Part shown: positions 1 to 11,330 of the stretch, in pieces
Numbering within the stretch: position 1 is the stretch's first letter
Layout of the letters: each line of letters begins with the position of its first letter
NCBI RefSeq assembly: GCF_050947335.1
Contig: NC_134993.1
Span: 9,548,001 to 9,612,000, forward strand
Direction of reading: 5' to 3'
Length of the DNA stretch: 64,000 nucleotides
Origin: Megachile rotundata
Taxonomy: Eukaryota; Arthropoda; Insecta; Hymenoptera; Megachilidae
The notes under the pieces: model-generated
Told to the model about the DNA's origin: nothing
What the model saw: only the letters and a program-made list of their open reading frames with translations
Databases searched by the model: none
Position numbers and translations under genes: made by a program

Positions 1-369
1 AACCGCCGTGGCAAAGGTGAAGCTGCTGATGCTGCTGCCTTTCGCCAAACCCACTACCCGTCTTTGTTGTCCGGCTGCCCCACAAAAAGGACCGGCCACG
101 TCCGGAATAACATTTTCGTGAAGGATATTGCTGGCTCAGATTGATGCCCCAAGCGTGATCGAACGTTTATCAATTGACGGTCATAATGTTATGTTACTTA
201 TTGGACACTTTTGATGGATCTTGTTTGTTTGCTTTTGACGACGGTTTTATGGGGTTTACGGGGACTTGTGAAATTCAATTACTGGGAGGGTTTCATATTT
301 GGATGGAGCTCTCATTTGATGGGTTGAGGATTTAGGGTTCTATTTTGGGATTTTGGGGATGGGGTTCGT
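1..369. other. Unique sequence, no gene seen
   Basis: This is non-repetitive sequence of moderate GC at its left end, becoming G/T-rich towards position 369. No open frame of useful length and no recognisable motif was found. It could be the edge of a feature lying outside the window. Confidence 0.5.
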
Positions 370-1200
370 GGACTTTAAGTTTGGGTAGACTTATGCTTTT
401 AGGCAAGTATGCGTTGATTGATAAGTGGAGAAGGCAAGTATACATAGATTGGTAAGCTGATAAGTGGAAGTTCAGAGTGGATAACAATAAGTTGACAAGT
501 TGAGGAGAATAGGTTAATGTGTGTAGAGATGGGGCTTTTGTTGACAGACTTCAAGCTTAGGTGGACTTTCAGGCACGTATACATAGATTTATAAGTTGAG
601 AAGGCAAGTATACATAGATTGGTAAGCTGATAAGTGGAAGTTGATGAGTGGATAACAGTAGGTTGACAAGTTGAGGAGAATAGGTTGATGAATGTGGAGA
701 TGGGGCTTTTGTTGACAGACTTCAAGCTTAGGTGGACTTTCAGGCACGTATACATAGATTTATAAGTTGAGAAGGCAAGTATACATAGATTGGTAAGCTG
801 ATAAGTGGAAGTTGATGAGTGGATAACAGTAGGTTGACAAGTTGATGAGAATAGGTTGATGAATGTGGAGATGGGGCTTTTGCTGGTGAATTTCAAGTCT
901 ACGTGAACTTATGCTTTTAGGCAAGTATAAATAGCTTTAGATTGGCACTGTAGTGTGTATAGTTTGAAAAGTGGATAAGAATAGCTTGACAAGTTGATAA
1001 GAATAGGTTGATGAGTATGGAGATGGATCATTTGTTACCGGACTTCAAGTTTAGGTGCACTTAGGTGTACTTGTAAACAAGCATGTATATAGATTCAGAT
1101 TGATGACTTGATAAATGTAGGCTGATGAGTGGATAGGTTGACAAGTTGATAATAATAAAATTACAAGTATAAGTAGATCAAAGTAGATCGCGAACTTCAT
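370..1200. repeat. 171-bp tandem repeat, decaying rightwards
   Basis: A segment containing TTGACAGACTTCAAGCTTAG recurs at 541 and 712, giving a 171-bp period. Recognisable diverged copies start near 370, 880 and 1040. Because 171 is a multiple of three and the unit lacks stops on the minus strand, a repetitive open frame (399-896) results, with a 57-residue repeat. I read this as a satellite by-product, not a gene. From about 1200 to 1440 it fades into short GATAAGTTGACAAGAAT-like units. Confidence 0.9.
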
Positions 1201-1440
1201 AAGAGGTTGACAAGGCGATAAGACTAGATTGATAAGTCGATAAGTTGGCGACTTTATAAGAATAGATTGATGAGTACAGATTGAGAATCAGATAAATTGA
1301 TAAGAACAGGACGAGAAGTTAATAAAAATAGCTGGTAGGAATACATGAAGTGATAAATCGACAAGAATGAGTTGACAAATTAATAAGAGTATATTGATAA
1401 GTTGACAAGAATGGGTTGACAAGAATAAATAGACTGAATA

Positions 1441-1957
1441 AATAGATTTTAATAACAATTTTTACAAAATTTGTTATTGGGTTTTACTGAGTCATAAAGC
1501 AGTTAGGTAAAATTAGAAAATCCTCATATTGAGTTTTGAAGCTTCATTGTATCATTAATTATGTAGATTTATTCTGCTAACAACAAAAGTACCTTCGAGT
1601 ACAAATACTCTACAGTTCAACATTGAATACCAAATTTCATCGACCGACGTCAACAGGTTCCTATCGCCAGATCACCAAAATCTATACAACAACCGCCTCA
1701 AGAGACCACCCTCGAAATTTCAAGTGAAAAGCCCTAAAATTGCGACCTGTAGCATGCAGACAAACGAACAAACCTACTCCCAGGAGCTCCACTACGTTCT
1801 ACAATTATTTGTTCCTTTAATACTCTGGAAAGTGCATTTATCTTACCCTCTAGAATACAAATACCAATCCTTTACATTCCAAACTCCAATAAACTTGACT
1901 AGGAACGCCAGTTTCATCCAGCACGGACTTAGGGCTTTTTACCTTCACATTCTCAGT
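1441..1957. other. Unique AT-rich stretch, no gene seen
   Basis: The first part is AT-rich, then composition becomes more mixed from about 1570. The open frame starting at 1724 runs into the adjacent 159-bp repeat and shows no family features. I see no splice-bounded exon or RNA gene here. Confidence 0.5.
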
Positions 1958-2418
1958 CACCCACTTTTTGGCACTTCTCACAATTTTTCTTGGGGTTTTG
2001 ACCCATTTTGAGAAAATTTGCTCCCTTGACAAAATGTCGTATCTGTCACGGTTTGTCTTGTACGCTTTAGGGCAGGGTTTTTTTACAGGGGCTCTCCACC
2101 ACCGCACATCCTCAATCACCCACTTTTTGGCACTTCTCACAATTTCTCTGAGGGTTTTGGCCCATTTTGAGAAAATTTGCTCCCTTGACAAAATGTCGTA
2201 TCTGTCACGGTTTGGCCTGTACGCGTTAGGGCATGGGTTTTTTACAGGGGCTCTCCATCACCGCACATCCTCAATCACCCACTTTTTAACACTTCTCACA
2301 ATTGTTCTTGGGGTTTTGACCCATTTTGAAAAAATTTGCTCCCTTGACAAAATGTCGTATCTGTCACGGTTTGCCTTGTACGCGTTAGGGCATAGATTTC
2401 TTACAGGGGCTAGTAAGT
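1958..2418. repeat. 159-bp tandem repeat, about 2.9 copies
   Basis: The segment CCACTTTTTGGCACTTCTCA begins at 1961 and recurs at 2120 and, with changes, at 2279, a constant period of 159 bp. Copies are close to identical over most of their length, for example the block around AAAATGTCGTATCTGTCACG. As 159 is divisible by three, both strands show repetitive open frames (1850-2191 minus, 1968-2420 plus), which I do not treat as genes. Confidence 0.92.
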
Positions 2419-2524
2419 GACTCACACGCATAAGTGATTCACTTGTTTTCAGAAGGCTATATTTTCAGAAGTAGGTGCACACATGAAAGATATATGAAAA
2501 GCCATAATCTCACCAAGTTTACAC

Positions 2525-2858
2525 CCTCTACAAGTATTTAATATGTGACCCTGGACACCTTCAGACGATAAGCGAGCTCATTCCATACGTTTCATATCAT
2601 AGTCTGTCATAGTCCTGTCTTCACTGCAGTGATACGTTCTTGGATTCGACTAAGGATTAGACTTACTAAGGTTTGACCTGTGGTAGTAAACAAGGTCTTA
2701 ACGTATTCCCACAGGTACAAGTCGCAGGGTAAGTCAGAGGATCTTGGTGGCCAGGGAACAAAGCTAGGTACCAGGGGAACGCTGCACCTAGCGACAGTAT
2801 CAGTGCTGCAGTGTCGATCTAGGCTGCAAACTGTATGAAATGAGCTCAGTCTAAACAT
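2525..2858 (-). pseudogene. Tc1/mariner-superfamily transposase, C-terminal fragment
   Basis: Read on the minus strand, residues 36-55 of the open part give WPPRSSDLPCDLYLWEYVKT. This closely follows the conserved transposase motif (WPxRSPDLxPCDxFLWGYxK) that spans the third catalytic acidic residue region and the C-terminal part of Tc1/mariner-like DDE transposases of arthropods. The amphipathic stretch ending in RIQERITAV fits the segment that follows in this family. After an in-frame stop at 2607-2609 and a second stop nearby, the same frame continues with WNELAYRLKVSRVTY (from 2585 leftwards), which matches the usual C-terminal tail. The N-terminal two-thirds, including the DNA-binding domain and first catalytic residues, is missing; the fragment abuts the 40-bp minisatellite upstream. 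It is clearly non-functional. Family assignment is from motif memory only. Confidence 0.72.
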
Positions 2859-2906
2859 ATATGGTCCGGAGTCATATATTTAGGGTGTATAAACTCGTTG
2901 AGTTTG

Positions 2907-3505
2907 TCATTCTTCCATATGTGTACATATGTACATGTCTCATGTGTCATTCTTTCATATGTGTTCATATGTGCATGTCTCATGTGTCATTCTTTCATAT
3001 GTGTACATATGTGCATGTCTCATGTGTCATTCTTTCATATGTGTACATATGTGCATGTCTCATGTGTCATTCTTTCATATGTGTACATACGTACATATCT
3101 CATGTGTCATTCTTTCATATGTGTTCATATGTGCATGCTTCATGTGTCATTCTTCCATATGTGTACATACGTACATGTCTCATGTGTCATTCCTTCATAT
3201 GTATTCATATGTGCACGTCTCATGTGTCATTCTTTCATACGTGTACATATGTACATGTCTCATGTGTCATTCTTTCATACGTGTACATATGTACATGTCT
3301 CGTGTGTCATTCTTTCATACGTGTACATATGTACATATCTCATGTGTCATTCTTTCATATGTATACATACGTACATGACTCATGTGTCATTCTTTTATAT
3401 GTGTTCATATGTACATGTCTCATGTGTCATTCTTTCATATGTGTTCATATATACATGTCTCATGTGTCATTCTTCCACATGTGTACATGTACATGTCTCA
3501 TGTGT
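2907..3505. repeat. 40-bp minisatellite, about 15 copies
   Basis: CATGTGTCATTCTTTCATAT recurs every 40 bp (2941, 2981, 3021 and onwards), followed by a variable GTGTACATATGTGCATGTCT half. Variation is mainly A/G and C/T swaps at a few positions, so neighbouring copies form short variant runs. Since 40 is not divisible by three and the unit has no plus-strand stops, all three plus frames stay open here (for example 2861-3559), which is the classic signature of repeat rather than coding sequence. Confidence 0.95.
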
Positions 3506-4770
3506 GTATTTGAAGATCCCTCTTCAGACCAAACGAATCATTTAGCCCTGTATTTCTGATCGCCTATTGATAATCAGTGTCCCGATAAAAGAAAAACGAA
3601 AAACCGAATCGTTTGCGACTTTCTAACTTTTTACGGTGTCTCGTTATCTCGTAAAGCCGAGTTTACGGCCGTGAGGCAATGGTGGCCATGATACCCGCTG
3701 GATCCCGCTTTTCTCAGCGATCCCGGCGAGTTCGTTCACACGGATTTCCACGCACACGTGCACGTAACTGGGTGGGGATCCTTCGAGAGCAAAAATAGAA
3801 AGGAGAATGAGCGTAGAGACGTGGCCTTGAACACGGCCAACCTTCGAGCCTGAAGACTCTCATCCGAAGCTTCGTACACGCAACGGAAATCGTTATCGAG
3901 GCCCAACCCTTCGAAAGCCGAGACTTAAAGAGTCCTTTCGTCGATAATAGGGTTATTTCGTGACGTGGCCAGGTGGAAAGCTGTTTCGAACGCTCTACCA
4001 TGAATTCCCGTTCCTTCGATGCTCCATACGATTAGGGATCATCGGCTAACCTTTTTTATACCTTCCTGGAACATTGCTATGCAAACCTTCGGATTTGCCG
4101 CTTCTTTTATACAAGTACCATATTTTTTCGGGGCAATTACGCGTGAAATGGTTTCCTTCGGTCCAATGTTATTACGAATTCAGCTGACGCGATTTTGATA
4201 AAGTAATCAGAGAAGTAATTGATAATACTGATAGTAATGATACGAATAATTTATGCAAATATTTGCTGCTTCTGTTTTTGTTTGAGGATATTTTTCTGGT
4301 GCAGTTGTGAGATTTTGTTTGCTAGGAGTAATATTATGGATCCAGTTGACGTAGTTTGGATAGAGTTACGATTCTGATTGAGAATACTAGTCATTGATAA
4401 TTTTAGTAATTGTAGTTGTTGAGGTTATGTACCTGTAGATGTTTTGTAGATTTCTTCAACTTCATACTCTGTCTGCTTTTAGACATTCAGATGTTTTGAT
4501 GCAGATGTTTATTTTTCTTTTAAATTTGGTCATTTATTAAGACTGAAGCTTAGTACTTTTTAATGGAAGGTGGTTGCAATTATGGTTGCTATAATTTACT
4601 GTGATTAAAACTGAGTGGAATGTAGGTAACCTAACCTATATTTAATATTGATACAATTTTAATCTAACGTTAGCAGATTTAATCCAACGCAACTTAATAT
4701 GCGTAGACCTAACTTAAGGTAATGCTATGTTAGGTTTAAGTTAGATTAAGTTAAAAGTATGGTCACATAT
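3506..4770. other. Unique island, no gene seen
   Basis: The part from 3506 to 4080 has mixed base composition and an open minus-strand frame at 3714-4001 with no family features. From 4080 rightwards it is AT-rich. Around 4626-4740 there are several AACCTAACCT / TTAGGTTTAAGTTAG pieces, a motif often scattered in hymenopteran non-coding DNA. I see no convincing exon or RNA gene. Confidence 0.45.
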
Positions 4771-4774
4771 TATA

Positions 4775-4868
4775 AATTACAGATTATGGATTACAGATTA
4801 TAGATCGTAGATTATAGATTGTAAACTATAGATTATAGATTATGGATGGTAGATTGTGGATTATGGTC
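4775..4868. repeat. Short AT-rich repeat (GATTATAGATTATA type)
   Basis: About ten imperfect units of GATTATAGATT / GATTATGGATT follow one another with 7-15 bp spacing. It is a degenerate simple repeat. Confidence 0.7.
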
Positions 4869-5334
4869 AGCTCAGATTATGTCTGTATCTGGTTAAGTCG
4901 ATAACAAGCTAAATTTAAGTTTGAATTAAGTTTGAGTTAAGTTTGAACCTTTAATTTGAAAAATTTTTCATTTCTAAATTTTTTAATTCCAAAACTCTCA
5001 AATTAGAAAATTAAAAAATTTGAATATTTGCAAATTCAAAATGTGTAACTTTGTAAATTTGTAATTTCTAAATTTCCTTGTGTAAAAATTTGAAAATTTT
5101 ACACTTGAAAAATTGAAAGTTTGCTAATTTGGAAAATTGAAAGTTTGCAGACTTGAAAAATTGAAAGTTTGTACATTTGAAAATTTGGAGAAATGCATAT
5201 TAAAAATTAAAAAGATAGTAAATTTGTAAATTGCTAAATTAGAAATGTAATAGTTTGTAAATTTCTAAATTTCTGACTCAGAACATTTCAAAATGTTTAA
5301 AATTTCAAATTTAAAAATTCCTAAACTTCAAAAT

Positions 5335-5690
5335 TTTTAAATTCTTAAGTTCTTGAGTTCCTAAATTGCTGGATTCCTAAATTGTTGAATTTCTAAATTG
5401 CTGGATTCGTAAATTGCTGAATTCCTAAATTGACGAATTTCTAAATTGCTATATTCCAAAATTGCTGAATTCCTAAATGGTTGAATTTCTAAATTGCTGA
5501 ATTCCTAAATTGTTGAATTCCTAAATTGTTGAATTTCTAAATTGCTGAATTTCTATATTGCTGAATTCCCAAATTGTTGAGTTTCTAAATGGCTGAATTC
5601 CTAAATTGCTGAATTTCTAAATGACTGAATTTCTAAATGACTGAATTCCTGAATTGCTGAATTCCTAAATTGCTGAATTCCTAAATTCCC
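5335..5690. repeat. 16-bp minisatellite CTAAATTGCTGAATTC
   Basis: About 20 imperfect copies of a 16-bp unit, each made of two related octamers (CTAAATTG and CTGAATTC). The stretch before it (about 4950-5335) is looser AT-rich sequence with AAATTTG pieces that may be decayed relatives. The array grades directly into the next one. Confidence 0.85.
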
Positions 5691-6130
5691 AAGTTCCCAA
5701 GTTCCCAAATTCCAAAATTCCCAAATTTCCAACTTCCCAAATTCTCAAATGCCAAATTTCCAAAATTCTCAAATTCCTAAATTCCCAAATTTCCAAATGC
5801 CCAAATTCTCAAATTTCAAAATTTCAAAATTCCAAAATTCCTAAACTCAAAAATTCCAACATTCCAAAACTCCAAAACTCCAAAACTCCAAAACTCCAAA
5901 ACTCCAAAACTCCAAAACTCCAAAACTCCAAAATTCCCAAATTCCTAAATTCCCAAATTCCCAAATTCCTATATTCCCAAATTCCCAAATTCCCAAATTC
6001 CCAAATTCCCAAATTCCTAAATTCCCAAATTCCCAAATTTCCAAATTTCCAAATTCCAAAATTCCTAAACTCAAAAATTCCAATATTCCAAAACTCCAAA
6101 ACTCCAAAATTCCCAAATTCCCAAATTACA
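5690..6130. repeat. 8-bp array CCCAAATT with an AAAACTCC run
   Basis: Octamers of the type CCCAAATT / CCAAAATT follow in phase. An inner block at about 5866-5932 is an almost pure run of the variant AAAACTCC. Minus-strand open frames here (5824-6162 and 5847-6116) encode a monotonous GNLGIWEF-type sequence, a by-product of the octamer. Confidence 0.92.
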
Positions 6131-6540
6131 CCCAGTAATTTTCCCTTCATTTCTATATTCAAAAATGATCTTCCACTCCCTATTTTATGATCAAACTACC
6201 TTCAGATCCTATTTATTCCCAACTTACCACATTTCAGAAATGCATCACATACATATTTAAATCTGACTCCACATTCGAGACGATTTCACTAAAATATTTA
6301 TTTGAGTAATCCGAAACATCAGCTGCAAATGCATCATAAATATATTCATTAGCAAACTTCTTGTATTTAAGGTTTAATGTCTGTTTGCTTTCATATGCAT
6401 ACGTCCTAATGCGTTTCCCAATATGTACAAACTCTCAGGTTTTAGCTGTTCAAATTTACATAACAAATCGTAGTATTATTGTCCTTTGGCAACAATTATA
6501 ACACTGAAATTAACTAATTGTCTTATTTTAAGTGAGTGGT
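6131..6540. other. Unique AT-rich stretch, no gene seen
   Basis: No repeat unit, open frame or RNA-like structure was noticed. Confidence 0.45.
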
Positions 6541-6905
6541 TCTCAATTTTACATTTTTATTACTAGAAATTATTAAATATGAAAAAAGCAAAATTATCAC
6601 TGAAAAATATAATTACAAACATATTTAATATTTCAAATATAATTGCAAACATATTTTTATATTTTTATTACTACAAATTATCAAATATGAAAAAAGCAAA
6701 ATTATCACTGAAAAATATAATTACATATTTTTATATTTTTATTATTACAAAGTATTAAATACGAGAAAAGCAAAATTATCGCAGAAAAATATAATTATAA
6801 GTATATTTAATATTTCAAATATAATTGCAAACATATTTTTATATTTTTATTACTGTAATTACAAACATATTTTTATATTTTTATTACTGTAATTACAAAC
6901 ATATT
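6541..6905. repeat. AT-rich tandem repeat, irregular 74-108 bp unit
   Basis: A block with TTATTACTACAAATTAT, then AAAAAAGCAAAATTATC and AAATATAATTACAAACATA, recurs at about 6557, 6665 and 6739. Partial copies of its end run to about 6905. Copies differ by internal deletions, giving unequal spacing. Confidence 0.8.
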
Positions 6906-7485
6906 TAATTGTTATAAAATATTTATTAACTACCTATATATTATTTATTATTATTCCTCGTCTAATTAAATAATCAAGTACAAACAATTTATATGTATAT
7001 ATCCTCAATTATTACATTATTTTTTCACAAAATAATGTTACAAAATTTTGTTAATTCAATAATACAGAAACCAATAAAATTCTGAAACCGTTAGAGAAAT
7101 TCTCTCGCAGCTTCCAAAAGAATAATTTAAAAATCCTTTTCCTTCCAATAAGTCCCCTCGTATTTCGCATAATTTTCTTTCTGAACTTTCGCAGAAATGA
7201 CAGGCGTTAGCATGACGTCGCATACGAAGCTCCGTTGTTTTGTGCACATCGCAACTTCCAACTCCATGAATAGCGATTTTTCGCGGAAACAGTCGCATAA
7301 AAACAATGAACTTTGCGGAAGTTTGAGAGGGACGGTCTTAATCTAAATTCATATGCGGTCTTAGAAATTGTTAACAGAGGAATTGTGTGATAAGGAATTG
7401 GGAAATTAGAGACGACGGGCTGACTTGGCGGAATAATGGATGAGATTTAAGCGGAAAGTGAAATAGTGCAAAAATGAGAAAATAT
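6906..7485. other. AT-rich stretch then short island, no gene seen
   Basis: The portion 7056-7330 has higher GC and an open minus-strand frame of 80 codons with no recognisable family motif. I cannot support a gene. Confidence 0.4.
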
Positions 7486-7489
7486 AAAT

Positions 7490-7660
7490 GTATGAACACA
7501 TATGTAGAAATCTATAAACGTAAAAATGTAGTAATCTACAAACGTAAAAAAATGTAGAAACATAAAATTGTAAAAATTGTGGAAACCTAGAAATATAGAT
7601 CCCCGAAGTAATCTACAAACGTAGAAAGAGCGCAGAAACTAAAAAACGTAGAATGTAGAA
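7490..7660. repeat. Degenerate GTAGAAATCTACAAACGTA repeat
   Basis: Several imperfect copies of an AT-rich unit with GTAGAAA and CTACAAACGTA pieces occur in this stretch. Spacing is irregular and decay advanced. Confidence 0.6.
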
Positions 7661-8339
7661 CTGTGCAGAACTTCCAAATCTCCAAATCTTGAAAACTTAG
7701 TAATTACGGAGTTTACATATTTCAGCCTTGCATTCATATCTGAAAACTTTTCAATCTACGAACTCCGTAACACGAAAGTTCAAATTCGCAAGTTTTCAAC
7801 TGCGCGCAGGGAACCGCAAGCGCGCGACAATCGAACGCGTGGTACAAAGAGCCGCATACAAAGGGGCCATATAACAGGACGGTGTATCGTGACGTTTGAT
7901 CGGGTGAAAAATAAAGCTGCATCTCCGCCTCAATCGAACACGAAACTCAACTCCCTAATCCATCTGCAGTGTCCAAATACAGCGGCGGTCCGCGCAAAAA
8001 GCCCCTAATTCCATTTCCATCGATGGCCCATCAATACTCGATGCATCTTGGCAGAGAAATAACAGCATCATATCTCCACGCCAGACCGAAATCGACCGAT
8101 CGTTCGTCATCGTCGCGATTCATCGAATGCTAGGCTACGGTGTTGGTAACGTGCAAATTATTCTCGTTCATCCTTCCTCGGTCCGTGTACTTATCCCGGA
8201 GCTGGAAGCAGGCTCCGAAGCAGCACGCGTGATTGCTGAACGGTAGATCGGATTGGTTCTCGGTCGAAGAGCGCTGCAAGACCGGCTTTGCCGTTTCTGC
8301 GATCCAAAGTGTTCTCCTCCAGCTGCTCCCGTTCCTCCG
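7661..8339. other. Mixed-composition island, no gene supported
   Basis: GC content is higher than in the flanks and several short open frames overlap on both strands (7734-7922 minus; 8130-8490 region in three minus and two plus frames). Competing frames in the same bases, and no family motif, argue against a real exon. It could be conserved non-coding DNA or an untranslated region. Confidence 0.4.
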
Positions 8340-9780
8340 ATTCCCCATCTGGCCTCGCTGCTTCGATTACCCACGACATTCTGCGATGTTCGTCACGCGA
8401 TCCAACTACGCTTTCCAAATAATCTTGTTTCTCGCCTGTTTTAAACCGAGAATTCCAGATAATCGCACACGAAATGTCTGAGGTTTTCAATTACTAAAAA
8501 TTACTTATTGACAGCTTTAAACCGAAACACCTCTCGCTAGACCCTTAATTTTGGTCTTCCATGTTTTGTCGAATCAACCCGTTGTAATTTTGCTCTGTTC
8601 AACGTACGGCGAACCTACTCTCGCTGGACCCGTTGTAATTTCGAGGTCTCCGTTTTCCATGTTCAATTTTACCGGGTTAAACGATCGAATTAATCGCGTT
8701 AACTTCCCCCGGAGACTTTTCTGCTGATCGCTTTTCGATATGATCGCGAGTCGGTGAATGAACGTCGAACGTTTGAGCGATTTTTCAGACGCAACATGAA
8801 TGAACTGTCCTCCGATTACCCACATGCTTGCACCGATCCGACTACGAGCTCCTCAGATAATCTCGTTTCCCTTGTTTTGCACCGAGAATCTCGTGATTCC
8901 CCCTGGGTGCAGATAATCGTACACGGAATTTTCAAGGTTTTCTTTAAATTAGTAAGAAAGTAGCTATTAAGGGAAGTTTTAAACTGGAACTCAGTTATCT
9001 ACAAGGTTTCGAAATAATCTTGTTTCTCGTCTGTTTTGAACCGAGGGTATTGTGTCGTGCTCTTCTCGTTCTCCAAGCACGGCAGGTACCCAATCCGCGC
9101 CTGAAATCGGTTATGGCTTGATAGGCTAGTTAACTACAGTTAGGTGAGTTGCCGATTTATTTTATATGGTCCACTTGTACTTGCTTTCAGATGTTACTTG
9201 TTTCTTCGCCAAAGCGTTTCTGACATTCCCACATTTTCGTACGGACAGTAAATAATTTTAAGGCTACGAGTGGTTGTGATCCGCAGTTGTCGAGTTAGAG
9301 AGAGACCGTGCGTTCCACCCCTTCGGGTTCGAGGATTTGGATTTTAAGGGACGGTTTTGCAATATGCCGATACAATAAATGTTAATCATGTCCGGATCAT
9401 AAATATGGTGTCCTAAAGCGATTTTAGGCTTCTTCCGTTGTAAGACGTTATGTTTGGGTTTTCTCGTCTGAAGATGCCATGGCTTCTTCTGGGTGGATTT
9501 TATCGTACAGGGAATATTTAAGGTTTTGAAATTGAGGAGAAAGCAGGAGTTTTGGAATGAGATACAACTATGAGGTTTCAGAAGAATCTTATTTTGAACT
9601 GCGGATAGTTTATTGCAAGTATTTGAGCACCGAGTAGGAAGGTATTTGAACGTCTTTTTACATGAACAAGAAAGTGAATATTAGCAGGAATTTTAGAACG
9701 GTAACTAATTAAGTAGTTTCATAAGAATCTTGCTTATTAAACTGTTTTAAACTGTTTCAGTTTTAAACTGAGTATCATGG
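8340..9780 (+). repeat. Ancient diverged tandem duplication, about 450-bp step
   Basis: The order CGATTACCCA, then CGATCC..ACTACG, then ATAATCTTGTTTCTCGCCTG, then AACCGAGAAT, then ATAATCGCACACG appears at 8363-8472 and again, diverged, from 8813 to 8925, an offset of about 450 bp. A further copy of the ATAATCTTGTTTCTCG...TTTTGAACCGAG segment lies at about 9012-9050. Weaker relatives (AAGAATCTTATTTTGAACTG near 9583, AAGAATCTTGCTTATTAAAC near 9724) follow. The unit is not simple sequence, so this may be an old mobile element or a duplicated non-coding segment. Confidence 0.6.
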
Positions 9781-10530
9781 TTTCTCTTAGCGGATCTTTG
9801 TTCAAAGAAAACTTTGTAAATTTGAAAATTTTGAAGAAGGAAAACTTTGAACAAATAAAAAAATAATTAGTAAGAGTCTTATAGTAAAAGAATTTTACAT
9901 CAGTTCAAGAATAGAATTATTGAAAAAAATGCAGTTTAAAAAAAAATTGTGAAATAACGTAAAGAGTACTTTTATTCTAAACTTAAACCCCGTTCACAAT
10001 TAGCAAGAATCTCTCACAGTGAAACTACAGAATATAGGTTGAATAATGCACCAGATAGCTGGTGATGGAACAACGAACACATCGAGTAGTTTTAAAGAGA
10101 ACCAGTTTGCCATGGGACCTTGCACGCTTTTTTCCATTCCGCAGACTGGTTCCAGTTTTCAATTACTTTGGCTGTAACCGATGCGTCTCTCGCGAACCGG
10201 ATGCAAATCACTGTTCGACGATAGCTTTCGACGGTGTCAGATTATGGGATCGCATGGTCCATCGAAATCGATGTCACTAATCGTAACTCGATCCTACCGT
10301 CGATTCGTCATACCTTAACGAAAATATGATTGTACTCGTGTTACCACGCGAGCGCGATCTTTCAGAAAAATTGACCGGTTTGCTCTTTAAACCGCGATCG
10401 AAGCTGTTTCCTTCAATATTGCGTTCAGATAAAATTCCTTAATTTTGGAATTTTATATTTGTGGCACTAAATCTTTTAAACTCAAGATTTAATATTTTTT
10501 AGTAATTTTTTAGATTTAGTATCATTTTGT
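9781..10530. other. Unique sequence, no gene supported
   Basis: AT-rich to about 10040, then a mixed-composition island to about 10400 with one 72-codon open frame (10062-10280) lacking known motifs. Nothing further seen. Confidence 0.4.
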
Positions 10531-10534
10531 ATTT

Positions 10535-11330
10535 TTATCCCAAAATTCCCAAATCCCAAAATTTCCAAGTCCCAAAATTCCCAAATCCCAAAATTTCCAA
10601 ATCCCAAAATTTCCAAATTCCAAAATTCCCAAGTCCCAAAATTCCCAAGTCCCAAAATTTCGAAATTCCAAAATTCCCAAGTCCCAAAATTCCCAAATTC
10701 CAAAATTCCAAAATTCCCAAGTCCCAAAATTCTCAAATCCCAAAATTCTCAAATCCCAAAATTCCCAAGTCCCAAAATTCCAAAATTCCCAAGTCCCACA
10801 ATTCCCAAGTCCCAAAATTCCCAAGTCCCAAAATTCCGAAATTCCAAAATTCCCGAGTCCCAAAATTCTCAAATTCCAAAATTCCAAAATTCCAAAATTC
10901 CCAAATTCCCAAATTCCCAAATTCCAAAATTCCCAAGTCCCAAAATTCCCAAGTCCCAAAATTCCCAAATTCCAAAATTCCCAAATTTCAAAATTCCCAA
11001 ATCCCAAAATTCTCAAATCCCAAAATTCCCAAATTCCAAAATTCCCAATTTCCAAAATTCCCAAATCCCAAAATTGCCAAATCCCAAAATTCCCAAATCC
11101 CAAAATTCCCAAGTCCCAAAATTCCCAAATCCCAAAATTCCCAAGTCCCAAAATTCCCAAGTCCCAAAATTCCCAAATTCCCAAATTCCCAAATTCCCAA
11201 ATTCCAAAATTCCCAAGTCCCAAAATTCCCAAGTCCCAAAATTCCCAAATCCCAAAATATCCAAAATCCCCAAATCCCAAAATATCCAAAATCCCCAAAT
11301 CCCCAAATCCCCAAATCTCCAAACCCTCAA
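10535..11330. repeat. 16-bp minisatellite CCCAAAATTCCCAAAT (C-rich on +)
   Basis: About 50 units of CCCAAAATTCCCAAAT or CCCAAAATTCCCAAGT, with local runs of the AAATTCCC octamer. The G-rich complement is on the minus strand and contains many series of four GGG runs with 4-6 base loops. Every frame is open on both strands over long spans (10522-11322 minus, 10527-11456 plus), purely because the unit has no stop. Not a gene. Confidence 0.96.

Noticed and set aside
2861..3559. 232-codon frame rich in Cys and His (CHSFICVHMCMSHVS-type repeat)
   Set aside because: It could be mistaken for a zinc-binding repeat protein, but the same array is open in all three plus frames because the period is 40 bp, which is not a multiple of three.
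4626..4760. Possible interstitial telomere from AACCTAACCT motifs
   Set aside because: Only isolated units with long spacers; no tandem TTAGG array.
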